Notes under the pieces: generated by a model
What the model saw: only the letters and a program-made list of their open reading frames with translations
Database searches by the model: none
Told to the model about the DNA's origin: nothing
DNA from: Oscillatoria nigro-viridis PCC 7112
Lineage (GTDB): Bacteria; Cyanobacteriota; Cyanobacteriia; Cyanobacteriales; Microcoleaceae
DNA: 64,000 nt
Reading direction: 5' to 3'
NCBI RefSeq assembly: GCF_000317475.1
Contig: NC_019729.1
Span: forward strand, 3,610,501-3,674,500
Made by a program: the position numbers and the translations under genes
Shown: piece after piece, positions 54,072 to 62,057 of the stretch
Layout of the letters: each line of letters starts with the position of its first letter
Position numbering within the stretch: the stretch's first letter is position 1

Positions 54072-54231
54072 CTTCAATCCGTTACATCCGTTACATCCGT
54101 TACATCCGTTACATCCGTTGCCGAACTGCCTTCAATCCGTTACATCCGTTACATCCGTTAAACAATCCGTTGCCGAACTGCCTTCAATCCGTTACATCCG
54201 TTACATCCGTTAAACAATCCGTTGCCGAACT
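54072..54231. repeat. Nested tandem repeat: 9-bp ATCCGTTAC inside ~52-58-bp units
   Basis: Three units (54072-54129, 54130-54181 and 54182-54231) each start CTTCAATCCGTTACATCCG and end TTGCCGAACT. The first has four ATCCGTTAC copies, the others two each plus a variant ATCCGTTAA. The array abuts the nanE stop on the minus strand. Confidence 0.9.
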
Positions 54232-54905
54232 TACTTTCCCATCACCGATTTATAGGCTGTCACCTTAAGATCGATCCCAGTAATATCTGCGCCGACAACC
54301 ACAGCCGCAGCTCCTAAATCTAATGCTTTTTTAGCCATTTCCGGCCCCGATATCCCGCCTTCGCAGATAACCGGAACCTTAAGCTTTTCTACCATTTCCG
54401 CAAGCAAATCAAATCCCGGCGGCGATAAATTTTCCGTCTGAGCAGTGTAGCCAAAAAGAGTAGTTGCTACAGTATCTGCACCAGCTTCCGTTGCCGCGAT
54501 CGCAGCTTCTATTGTATCTACATCCGCCATCACTAATTTGCCCAATTCACTGTGAATTCGCCCGATTAATGTCTTTAACTCTTCGCCAGCAGGACGGTTT
54601 CTCTCAGTAGCATCAACGGCGATAATATCGGCTCCAGAAGCGGCGATCGCCCGCGCGTCTTCAAACCGAGGAGTAATGTAAATCTCGCATCCCGGCAATT
54701 GCTGCTTCCAAATCCCAATTATGGGAGCGGATATCTGTTTTCGCACCGCCCCAATGTGAGCCGGAGTGTCAATCCGCACGCCCGATGCACCTCGATTGAT
54801 GGCGGTTCGAGCCATTGCCGCAATTACGATCGGATCGTGCAGCGGCGAATCAGCAGGTGCTTGACAAGAAACAATTAATCCTGTAGGAATTTGACAATTA
54901 ATCAT
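54231..54905 (-). CDS. nanE: N-acetylmannosamine-6-phosphate 2-epimerase
   Basis: The 224-residue TIM-barrel enzyme interconverts ManNAc-6-P and GlcNAc-6-P. The family residues are visible: LIVSCQAPADSPLHDP at the start, RGASGVRIDTPAHIGAVR, IIGIWKQ (catalytic Lys region), YITPRFEDARAIAASGADII, AVDATERNRP, VMADVDTIEAA, VICEGGISGPEMAKKALDLG and AVVVGADITGI. In bacteria NanE belongs to sialic acid breakdown, but no nanA or nanK is near. It may serve amino-sugar recycling from cell wall or glycans. ATG 54905 begins the conserved region. Confidence 0.93.
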   Translation of the reverse strand: MINCQIPTGLIVSCQAPADSPLHDPIVIAAMARTAINRGASGVRIDTPAHIGAVRKQISAPIIGIWKQQLPGCEIYITPRFEDARAIAASGADIIAVDATERNRPAGEELKTLIGRIHSELGKLVMADVDTIEAAIAATEAGADTVATTLFGYTAQTENLSPPGFDLLAEMVEKLKVPVICEGGISGPEMAKKALDLGAAAVVVGADITGIDLKVTAYKSVMGK

Positions 54906-55011
54906 GGGGAATTGCGGATGGGGAATTGGTAATTGGGAATTACAAATTATACCAGTTCAAAAAAAGAATGTAACTGTAGACCATATCCCAACCCATATCC
55001 AATGAGTCAAT

Positions 55012-55188
55012 CGATTTGAGATTTTAGATTTTAGATTTTAGAGGCGACCCCACGGATAAATGCTCTTTCTTGAGGATTTTCTATTTTCGATTTTGGATTG
55101 ATTCCAGGGATAAATCGCGTGGCGGGTACCACCTTTGAAATTCGTGGTCATTCCCCAATCTAAAATCTAAAATCTAAAATCTAAAATT
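55012..55188. repeat. Inverted arrays of the 7-mer ATTTTAG/CTAAAAT
   Basis: Repeats of GATTTTA at 55012-55036 face repeats of TCTAAAA at 55157-55188, with about 120 bp between. They could form a long hairpin upstream of nanE and downstream of the hybrid kinase. Similar CTAAAATCT runs occur in the dispersed repeat at 5931 and 14310. Confidence 0.65.
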
Positions 55189-55191
55189 GTA

Positions 55192-57816
55192 TTACCCATT
55201 ACCCATCCCAGCCATTAAAGAAATAATTTTGTCCAGCAATTGCTCGGGATGAATCGGTTTAGCCAAACAATCGTTAGCTCCCGCCGTCACAAAAGATATC
55301 TGATCTGCCGGAATTTTATCAGCGCTTAAAGCTAGAATCTTGATATTTTCAGTAGCTGGTTTTTGGCGCAGTTGGTGAATTATTTCGCAGCCATTCATAC
55401 CGGGCAAACGCATATCGACAACCACAGCATTCGGCTGCAAAAGTTCAATTTGTTCCACCGCCGCCGAACCTTCAATCATCCACACCACTTGCAGTCCTGC
55501 GGCTGTCAGGATATCGCAAATCAGCATGGCAGTTTCTTCATCTTCTTCGACGAGTACGAGACTGCCCCGCAAGGAGGAAGAATGCAGCGGTAAAGATGAA
55601 TTGGATTTTTCATAGGTCAATTTTGTGGATTCATCTTTGGTTAGAGTTTGGATGGGTATAAAAACGGTAAAAGTAGAGCCGACATCAACTGTAGAGTTAA
55701 CTTCGATCGCGCCGCCGTGAAGCTCTACTAACTGTTTAGTTAAAGCCAATCCCAGACCGGTGCCGCCGTATTCGCGGCAGTAGGGGGAATCCAACTGCTG
55801 GAATTTTTGAAACAAAAGCGATCGCTGATTTTCGGGAATTCCAATGCCGGTATCTTTGATTTGAAAAACAGCGGTACTGCCAGCAGGTGCAGTACCGGGC
55901 TGTCGCAATGCCGGCGTTCGATTTTTATCTTCTGTCACCCAAACTCGCAGGATGACTCGCCCGCCTTTGGGAGTAAACTTAATCGCATTTCCTAAAAGAT
56001 TGAAGAGAATTTGTCTCAAGCGGCGCGGGTCAGCGATGAAGCGATCGCACTCTTGTTTTATCCGCTGTTCTTGCAGCAGTTTCACGCCTTTAGCCGCAGC
56101 TTTTTCTTTGAGGGCGTGCAGGCTCTGAGAAGCTAATTTAGAAAGTGAAAATTCACTAATTTTTAATACTGCTTTTCCAGCTTCTACTTGCGATAAATCT
56201 AGAATATCGTTAATTAATTCTAATAAGTGGTCGCCGCTGTCTCGGATAGTTTGCAGGTACTGCCGCTGCTTTTGCACTGGCACTTCTTTACTGCCAACTT
56301 TGCCGTAAGACCACCGCAGCAGCGTGTCGGAAATGCCGATGACGCAGGTGAGAGGAGTCCGCAATTCGTGGCTCATAGCTGCCAAAAATTCGCTCTTGGC
56401 GAGGCTGGCAGACTGGGCGGCGACCAGTGCATCGCGCAGTTCTTGCGTGCGCTCTATTACGCGCTGTTCTGAGGTGCGCTTTTGCTGCTGCACTTGTGCA
56501 TAAAGTTCGGCTTGGTAAATGGCGATCGCCAAATGTTCTGCTATTTGTCGCAAAAATGTTTTTTTGCTTTCTTCCCACTCCCGAAAAGTACACTGGTGGG
56601 CAATTAGCAGCCCCCACAAGTCGTCTTGAACTACGATCGGCACTAGCAACTTCGCCCGCACCTTCGCCCGCCGCATCAACTCTAAAAAACAAGGGTGCGA
56701 AGAGTAAGTTGTTTCCACATCCGCGACGCACAAAGCAAAACCTTTGCGATATTTCTCTCGGTCAATGACTCCATAGGTAAAACACTGCGCGCCATCACTA
56801 AAATTCAGTACAGACGAGATAGCATCGTTGGCTAAAGCTTCGTAGGTAACGCGACCTAAATACAAGTAAGACCCGGATTTTTCTTGGATTTCGCCAGACC
56901 CAGAAACCGCAGCAGGTATTTCTTTAGCTAACTCGCCCTTGTGCGGGGCTGGCACTTTTTCAAATTGATAAATTAACAGGCGATCGACCTCCAAAAACTC
57001 TCGCACTCGCTCGACTGCTTTTGACAAAATTACAGGCAATTCCAAACTCTGGCGGATTTGAGTTGTCACCTGATTCAAAAGTCGCTCTTGTTCTAGCTGC
57101 TGCTGCAAAGCATCTTCTACTGGCTGACAAAATGAAATGCAGGGACTGGCAATTTGTAATTGATTGACGGCTTCGGCAATCTGGCTCTGTAGCATTTCTG
57201 GATCTATAACTTTGGGCGCGGATGTTCCCTCTATTTCTGTTTGGCTGTGTAGGGGCAGGCGATTATTTGGGCTGGGATTGGCAGCGAGAATATCCAGCAA
57301 ATTTAGGGTGAATTCGCTTTGAAGAACTGCCGAGTTGGGCTGTATATTTTTAATTGCTTGTTTGAGGGCGCGAATGTCAATTTGCCACGAGGGTGCGGGC
57401 TTTATTTCTGCGAGTTTGTCGGCGAGGGGAGACAGGAAATTGGCGATCGCCCCGGGGTCGAAAGTCAACTGCACATTCAATTGCGAATGGAGATTTTTTT
57501 CGCTGTGCTTGTGTCCGTTTGTTGCGAACTCATCTAATAGATTGCCCCGCAGCAGCGCGCTAAAATGCTCTGATACCACTGCTGCAAACCTGTCCGACGA
57601 ATTTTCCAGATTTTGACAATCAGCGATCGCATCCTCGGTCAGCCAAATCGCCCCTGGGATTTCAGCCATTTGCTGTAACAACTGGTAAGCAGCCTCAAAG
57701 GTTGCTAGCGGCAAAGTCCGATTTAAGGTTTTTGGTTTCAATCTAGATATTTTCCCGGTTGTTTTAAAGAACAAAATATGAATGCCCCTGTTGTGAGGAC
57801 GGAACCCGGCGCACAT
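55192..57816 (-). CDS. Hybrid histidine kinase with bilin-lyase-type GAF domain and receiver
   Basis: The product of about 874 residues has four parts. An unrecognised N-terminal region runs to about 240. A phytochrome/CBCR-type GAF domain covers about 255-445, with VDRLLIYQFEK and LLVPIVVQDDLWGLLIAHQC. A histidine kinase follows, with AMSHELRTPLTCVIGI, NLLGNAIKFTP, DTGIGIPENQ and GTGLGLALTKQLVELHGG. The C-terminal receiver has the phospho-acceptor in VVVDMRLPGMNG and the K in CLAKPIHPEQ. In the GAF domain the usual Cys-His is Cys-Phe (SSHPCFLELMRR, C376 if ATG 57816 is used). No membrane segments. The start is uncertain: ATG 57816, TTG 57834 or a later TTG near 57774. Confidence 0.9.
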   Translation of the reverse strand: MCAGFRPHNRGIHILFFKTTGKISRLKPKTLNRTLPLATFEAAYQLLQQMAEIPGAIWLTEDAIADCQNLENSSDRFAAVVSEHFSALLRGNLLDEFATNGHKHSEKNLHSQLNVQLTFDPGAIANFLSPLADKLAEIKPAPSWQIDIRALKQAIKNIQPNSAVLQSEFTLNLLDILAANPSPNNRLPLHSQTEIEGTSAPKVIDPEMLQSQIAEAVNQLQIASPCISFCQPVEDALQQQLEQERLLNQVTTQIRQSLELPVILSKAVERVREFLEVDRLLIYQFEKVPAPHKGELAKEIPAAVSGSGEIQEKSGSYLYLGRVTYEALANDAISSVLNFSDGAQCFTYGVIDREKYRKGFALCVADVETTYSSHPCFLELMRRAKVRAKLLVPIVVQDDLWGLLIAHQCTFREWEESKKTFLRQIAEHLAIAIYQAELYAQVQQQKRTSEQRVIERTQELRDALVAAQSASLAKSEFLAAMSHELRTPLTCVIGISDTLLRWSYGKVGSKEVPVQKQRQYLQTIRDSGDHLLELINDILDLSQVEAGKAVLKISEFSLSKLASQSLHALKEKAAAKGVKLLQEQRIKQECDRFIADPRRLRQILFNLLGNAIKFTPKGGRVILRVWVTEDKNRTPALRQPGTAPAGSTAVFQIKDTGIGIPENQRSLLFQKFQQLDSPYCREYGGTGLGLALTKQLVELHGGAIEVNSTVDVGSTFTVFIPIQTLTKDESTKLTYEKSNSSLPLHSSSLRGSLVLVEEDEETAMLICDILTAAGLQVVWMIEGSAAVEQIELLQPNAVVVDMRLPGMNGCEIIHQLRQKPATENIKILALSADKIPADQISFVTAGANDCLAKPIHPEQLLDKIISLMAGMGNG

Positions 57817-58371
57817 CAGGCGCGGCCGATCCAACAGACTTGAGATGACAGTAGTCAGAAAGTAGTTAATAGAAGGCCCCGGAGCCAGAGAGCTAATTTC
57901 TCTCTATAGTTGTCCTCTTTCTTCTGGGCGAGCGACCCGCGCTCCAGCGCTTGACGAGCGCGAAAGCGGTAGGAGGAAACGGGGGAAGGGATACGGCTGT
58001 ATAATCGATCGCTTCTGGTCGTGTTTGCGAAGCGGGTTGTTGATGGAAACTAAGCAATTCCACTCCCATTGCTGGGGTGAAGTTAGCACGCGCCTTTGTT
58101 TTCTGAGCTGATTCGGCTAATGGCACGTCCTTAGCCCAAATAAAGATGTTTAACCCTTAACGACAGAACAGGGGACTAGCTACGCATCCACTTGGTGTCA
58201 TTACTCACACAACCTAGACATCAAAGGTATCAGGCTGGTCAACTGAAAATGAAGTTTTAGCCCCGAAGCCCAGTCACTTCCGTGCTGGGTCGTTGACTAC
58301 TTTCAACAATCTTATTCCAGTATAATATTAATATATAATTTGTTAACTTGTACTTAACACTATCCGGGTAA
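57817..58371. other. Intergenic region before the CBS/MCP-like gene
   Basis: No convincing gene; a minus-strand frame at 57893-58126 has unnatural composition. The right end (about 58315-58360) is very AT-rich with TATAATATTAATATATAAT, a likely promoter for the gene at 58372. Confidence 0.5.
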
Positions 58372-59658
58372 ATGAGCAATCCAACTCAACTCACCCCCGA
58401 TTTCACGATCGGACATCTGCCGTGTCACGACTTCCAAGTGAGCGCTGCAACTCTAGGACAGGTAGTGGCTGAAAGATTTGAGCAAGAACCAGCCCTGCCG
58501 GGAGTCATTATTACTCATGAATCACAGGTATTGGGCATGATATCTCGCGTCAAATTTCGAGAGCAAATGAGTTTTCCCGATCGCGTAGAACTTTACGGCT
58601 CGCGCCCGATTCGAGCCTTGTTAGATTTTATTAGAATTCCGCCTTTGCTGCTTTCGGAAAACTGGAAAGTTGACGATGCCGTCCAAGCGTCTTTCAACAG
58701 GCACAAAGACTTGATTTATGAACCGATTATTGTGGTAAGGGAAGACCAGAGACACCACCTTTTGGACGTTCATACTCTGGTGATCGCCCAGTCAAAAATT
58801 TTAGCGCAAGCTAATAAAGTAATTCAAAAATACCGAGTAGAAAGACACAAGTATTTGGCGCTACTTCAACAAGAAAAGGCTAAGGTTCACGAATGTAATG
58901 AGCTTTTAAAAATCCAACAACGTCAAACTGAAAAGTTGCATACCAATCCCAGTTCCCAGCAAGTAGCACTGGTGAAACAAGCTGAAGAAATTGCTCAAAT
59001 GAATCAGCGATTTGTGAGGATTGCGAAACTAATTTCTTCCGAAGGTCGCCAAGCATTTCAAGCTACTTTTCAAGGTGCTAATTCTATTTGCAACAATACA
59101 GAGAAAATTTTGGGCGTGGGCAAAGCAATAGCTAATGATTTAGAAACGGTTAACCGCACTTCCCGAACCATCCGGGAGGCGATCGAACAAGTCAGGCATT
59201 TAGCAGTACAGGTGGCTGTAGTTACCAATCAAATGGGAAGTCAGCCCAGCGGTCTGAGCAAAGTGAGTCTAGAAATTGGCAGACTGGCAAGTAAAACGTT
59301 TGAATTGGGGACTCAAATGGAGCAAATTGCCAGCAGGTTTAAACTGCGAGTTCACGAACTCACGGAGGCAGCAAGAGCGGGTGCTAATGTGGCTAAATCC
59401 GTGACGATCAAGATCGATCGCGCAGAAATGGCCCTGTTAGAGTTGGAAGAATTAATAGCGGAAAAAAATTTCAATTCATTGACCGCTATCCAAGAACCTT
59501 TGGGAGTCATAAAAAGTGTTACCGCTGATTCTTTAGTTCGAGAGATAGAACACGCAGAAGTAGCGGTTTCCGAGTTGGAAGACTTAGTTAAAAATCAAGA
59601 TTCCTCGCAATATCTGATTCAAAAGATTCAGCAGGCGCTGAAGTCCAAAAAGCCATAA
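58372..59658 (+). CDS. CBS-domain protein with chemoreceptor-like coiled coil
   Basis: In this 428-residue soluble protein the N-terminal ~140 residues look like a CBS pair (PGVIITHESQVLGMISRVKF, then PIIVVREDQRHHLLDVHTLV), which often binds adenine nucleotides. A coiled coil (about 145-215) follows. A long helical region (about 225-380) resembles a methyl-accepting chemotaxis signalling domain: INRTSRTIREAIEQVRHLA-type heptads and LSKVSLEIGRLASKTFELG. It lacks the MCP hairpin tip consensus and has no membrane helix. A nucleotide or energy signal may be passed to a partner kinase. It precedes a large response regulator and a phytochrome on the same strand, so a light or motility pathway is suspected. 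Confidence 0.85.
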   Translation: MSNPTQLTPDFTIGHLPCHDFQVSAATLGQVVAERFEQEPALPGVIITHESQVLGMISRVKFREQMSFPDRVELYGSRPIRALLDFIRIPPLLLSENWKVDDAVQASFNRHKDLIYEPIIVVREDQRHHLLDVHTLVIAQSKILAQANKVIQKYRVERHKYLALLQQEKAKVHECNELLKIQQRQTEKLHTNPSSQQVALVKQAEEIAQMNQRFVRIAKLISSEGRQAFQATFQGANSICNNTEKILGVGKAIANDLETVNRTSRTIREAIEQVRHLAVQVAVVTNQMGSQPSGLSKVSLEIGRLASKTFELGTQMEQIASRFKLRVHELTEAARAGANVAKSVTIKIDRAEMALLELEELIAEKNFNSLTAIQEPLGVIKSVTADSLVREIEHAEVAVSELEDLVKNQDSSQYLIQKIQQALKSKKP

Positions 59659-59841
59659 AATCCCAGCCCGAGTCTAATGAAATATTTTGAGAGGAAAAGA
59701 AATAAAATCACAATAATAATTGATACTTATACTATTTTAATAAGAATATTTGTTATACTGAAGGTGGGTAATTTTAAAATTCAGTTGTAAAAAGGCTATT
59801 TAATTAGCCCCAAAAACCGATAAAAAGTTCCACAAATAGTT

Positions 59842-59848
59842 GGAAGGA
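59842..59848 (+). promoter_or_regulatory. Ribosome binding site of the multi-receiver regulator
   Basis: GGAAGGA lies 6 bp before ATG 59855. It supports that start over TTG 59840 and ATG 59861. Confidence 0.7.
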
Positions 59849-59854
59849 CAGGTG

Positions 59855-61783
59855 ATGTTTATGAAAATCCTGCTGGTAGAAGATGACACAGTTACAGTCA
59901 GTTTGCTGACTCAAGCGCTGCACTCTCACAATTACAATGTGAATGCGGCAGCAGACGGTGAAACAGCGTTGCATTTGGTGCAGGCATACGATTACGACCT
60001 GATTGTTTTGGATGTGCTGATTCCTAAACTCGACGGCATTAGTTTGTGTCGAAAATTGCGATCGTCCGGCTGCCAAATGCCGATTTTACTGCTGACAGCG
60101 CTAGATAGCAGCAACGATCGAGTCCAAGGTTTAGAGGCGGGTGCAGACGATTACGTGGCTAAACCCTTTAATCTCGAAGAATTAATCGCTCGAATTCGGG
60201 CTTTGCTGCGCCGGGGTAAGGCAACTTTGTCGAGTACAAATTTAACATGGGAAAAACTGCAAGTCAACCCGGACACTACGGAAGTAACTTATGCCGACAA
60301 AGTGCTGCACTTGACTCCCAAAGAGTACAATTTGCTAGAACTTTTCCTGAGAAATCCTCGGCGCATTTTCAGTCGCAGCGCCATCCTCGATCGCATTTGG
60401 TCGGCCGGCGAATTTCCTCAAGAAGAAGCCGTTACCGCTCACATCAAGGGGCTGCGCCAGAAGCTGAAAGCAGCCGGGATGGCTGTAGATTTAGTGGAAA
60501 CAGTGTACGGATTGGGCTATCGGCTCAAAAGTCTGCCGGAGGAGATTGAGAGCCAACAAGTTGGGCAGGAAACGGCAGAAACTGCTAAAACTCAAGAGAC
60601 TTTATCTACTGAATCCAGCGGGTCGAGCCAGGAATTAAACAAAGACGAGCGCCGTCTCAAAGTCTTGAATGCGATTGCCCAAATGCGGGCAAATTTAAAA
60701 GCTAATTTTATAGAAAAGGTGGCGATATTCGATCGCGCGATCGCTCAACTGAAAAACGGAAGCTTGGAGGGCGAACTGCGCGAGGAAGCCCAGACTCAAG
60801 CTCACAAATTAGTCGGTTCTTTGGGAACGTTAGGGCTGCCGAAAGGTTCGGAAGTGGCGCGCCAGATCGAACATTTGTTCAAGGCTGAAAACATCTGGAA
60901 ACCGGAGACGGCTCAGCAGATTGAGGGATTTCTGCATCAGATCAAACAGATATTCGATCGCCCGTCGCCCGAACCAGAAGGCGATTTGGTTCCTGCTGTT
61001 TCCCAAAAGCGCCGAATGCTGATTGTTGATGATGATTCTTTTGGGAGCGATCGACTGAAAACATTAGCATCCGGTTCCGGCTTCCAGATAGAAGTCGCCA
61101 ACTCTCCGCAAGCGGCAAGAAATGCGATTTCTCAACAGCCTCCAGACGCGATTTTGCTGGATTTGACATTTTCCAGATCAGAGGAAAACGGACTTTCTCT
61201 CCTAGCCGAACTCCGCAGTGAAAAACCCGAAATTCCGGTGATGGTTTTTAGCGAGCACAATCAATTGAGCGATCGAATAGAAGTTGCTCGTTTGGGAGCT
61301 TCGGGCTTTTTACACAAATCTCTGCCCCCAGCAGATATACTCAAAGCAGTCGCCCAACTAATCGACCAGACTGGTTCGGCAGAAGCTAAAGTTATGGTGG
61401 TAGACGATGACGTGCATCTATTGGCTGCACTGCAAGTGATTCTAAAACCTTGGGGATTTCACGTAACAACATTGGACGATCCCGAAAAGTTCTGGGAGGT
61501 ACTCGAAACGACTTGTCCGGATTTGCTAATTTTAGATGTGGAGATGCCCGGTTACAGCGGTATCGAGCTGTGTTTGGCAGTTCGCAACGATTTGCGCTGG
61601 AGCAAGCTCCCCGTGCTATTTTTGACAGCTCATTCCGAATCGGAAACAGTGCGCCAAATGTTTGTCGCAGGTGCTGACGACTACGTGAACAAGCCAATCG
61701 TGAAACCGGAATTGATTGCTCGGCTCCTGAATCGTTTGGAGCGGACTCAACTCAGAAACAGACTGGCTCAGGCGCAACACTAA
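59855..61783 (+). CDS. Response regulator REC - OmpR winged helix - Hpt - REC - REC
   Basis: The protein of about 642 residues starts with a receiver (ILLVEDDTVTVSLL, acceptor in LIVLDVLIPKLDG, K in YVAKPFNLEE). An OmpR-type winged helix is at about 125-225 (LHLTPKEYNLLELFLRNPRR, then AVTAHIKGLRQKLKAAG and ETVYGLGYRLK). After a linker there is an Hpt domain at about 280-375 with AHKLVGSLGTLGL (phospho-His). Two further receivers follow: MLIVDDDSFGSDRL with ILLDLTFSRSEENG, and MVVDDDVHLLAALQ with LILDVEMPGYSGIE and YVNKPIVKPE. It can bind DNA and take part in a relay of several phosphoryl steps. It lies between a CBS/MCP-like gene and a phytochrome. Confidence 0.93.
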   Translation: MFMKILLVEDDTVTVSLLTQALHSHNYNVNAAADGETALHLVQAYDYDLIVLDVLIPKLDGISLCRKLRSSGCQMPILLLTALDSSNDRVQGLEAGADDYVAKPFNLEELIARIRALLRRGKATLSSTNLTWEKLQVNPDTTEVTYADKVLHLTPKEYNLLELFLRNPRRIFSRSAILDRIWSAGEFPQEEAVTAHIKGLRQKLKAAGMAVDLVETVYGLGYRLKSLPEEIESQQVGQETAETAKTQETLSTESSGSSQELNKDERRLKVLNAIAQMRANLKANFIEKVAIFDRAIAQLKNGSLEGELREEAQTQAHKLVGSLGTLGLPKGSEVARQIEHLFKAENIWKPETAQQIEGFLHQIKQIFDRPSPEPEGDLVPAVSQKRRMLIVDDDSFGSDRLKTLASGSGFQIEVANSPQAARNAISQQPPDAILLDLTFSRSEENGLSLLAELRSEKPEIPVMVFSEHNQLSDRIEVARLGASGFLHKSLPPADILKAVAQLIDQTGSAEAKVMVVDDDVHLLAALQVILKPWGFHVTTLDDPEKFWEVLETTCPDLLILDVEMPGYSGIELCLAVRNDLRWSKLPVLFLTAHSESETVRQMFVAGADDYVNKPIVKPELIARLLNRLERTQLRNRLAQAQH

Positions 61784-61916
61784 ATACCTTTTTTAGATTT
61801 AACAAATTAAATAATTAAAGAATTGCAGAATTGGGGATGAATGATGAAGCTCGTGGTTGTGAGCACGGGCCTACAGTTGTATTATTTTTTTTAAACTTGT
61901 ATAACTAGGAGGAAAT

Positions 61917-61973
61917 ATGCAGTGCGTGTTTGAAACAAATCAGGAAGCCTTAGCCCAGACTTGGGATTGTTAG
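61917..61973 (+). CDS. Leader-peptide-size ORF with strong ribosome binding site
   Basis: TAGGAGGA lies 5-6 bp before the ATG of an 18-codon frame, MQCVFETNQEALAQTWDC. It sits about 85 bp upstream of the phytochrome start, where a weak ribosome binding site is seen. It may be a leader peptide or a leftover start of a broken gene. Not confirmed. Confidence 0.35.
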   Translation: MQCVFETNQEALAQTWDC

Positions 61974-62057
61974 ATTGTGTGATTCCGACGCGGTGCTGTT
62001 GATTGATTCTTGCCCGCCGATCGAGAACACAGGCTAATTTAGAGAAGTATTAATCAG

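Noticed and set aside
57893..58126. 77-codon minus-strand ORF
   Set aside because: Arg/Pro-rich translation of noncoding sequence, overlapping another frame, with no family features.
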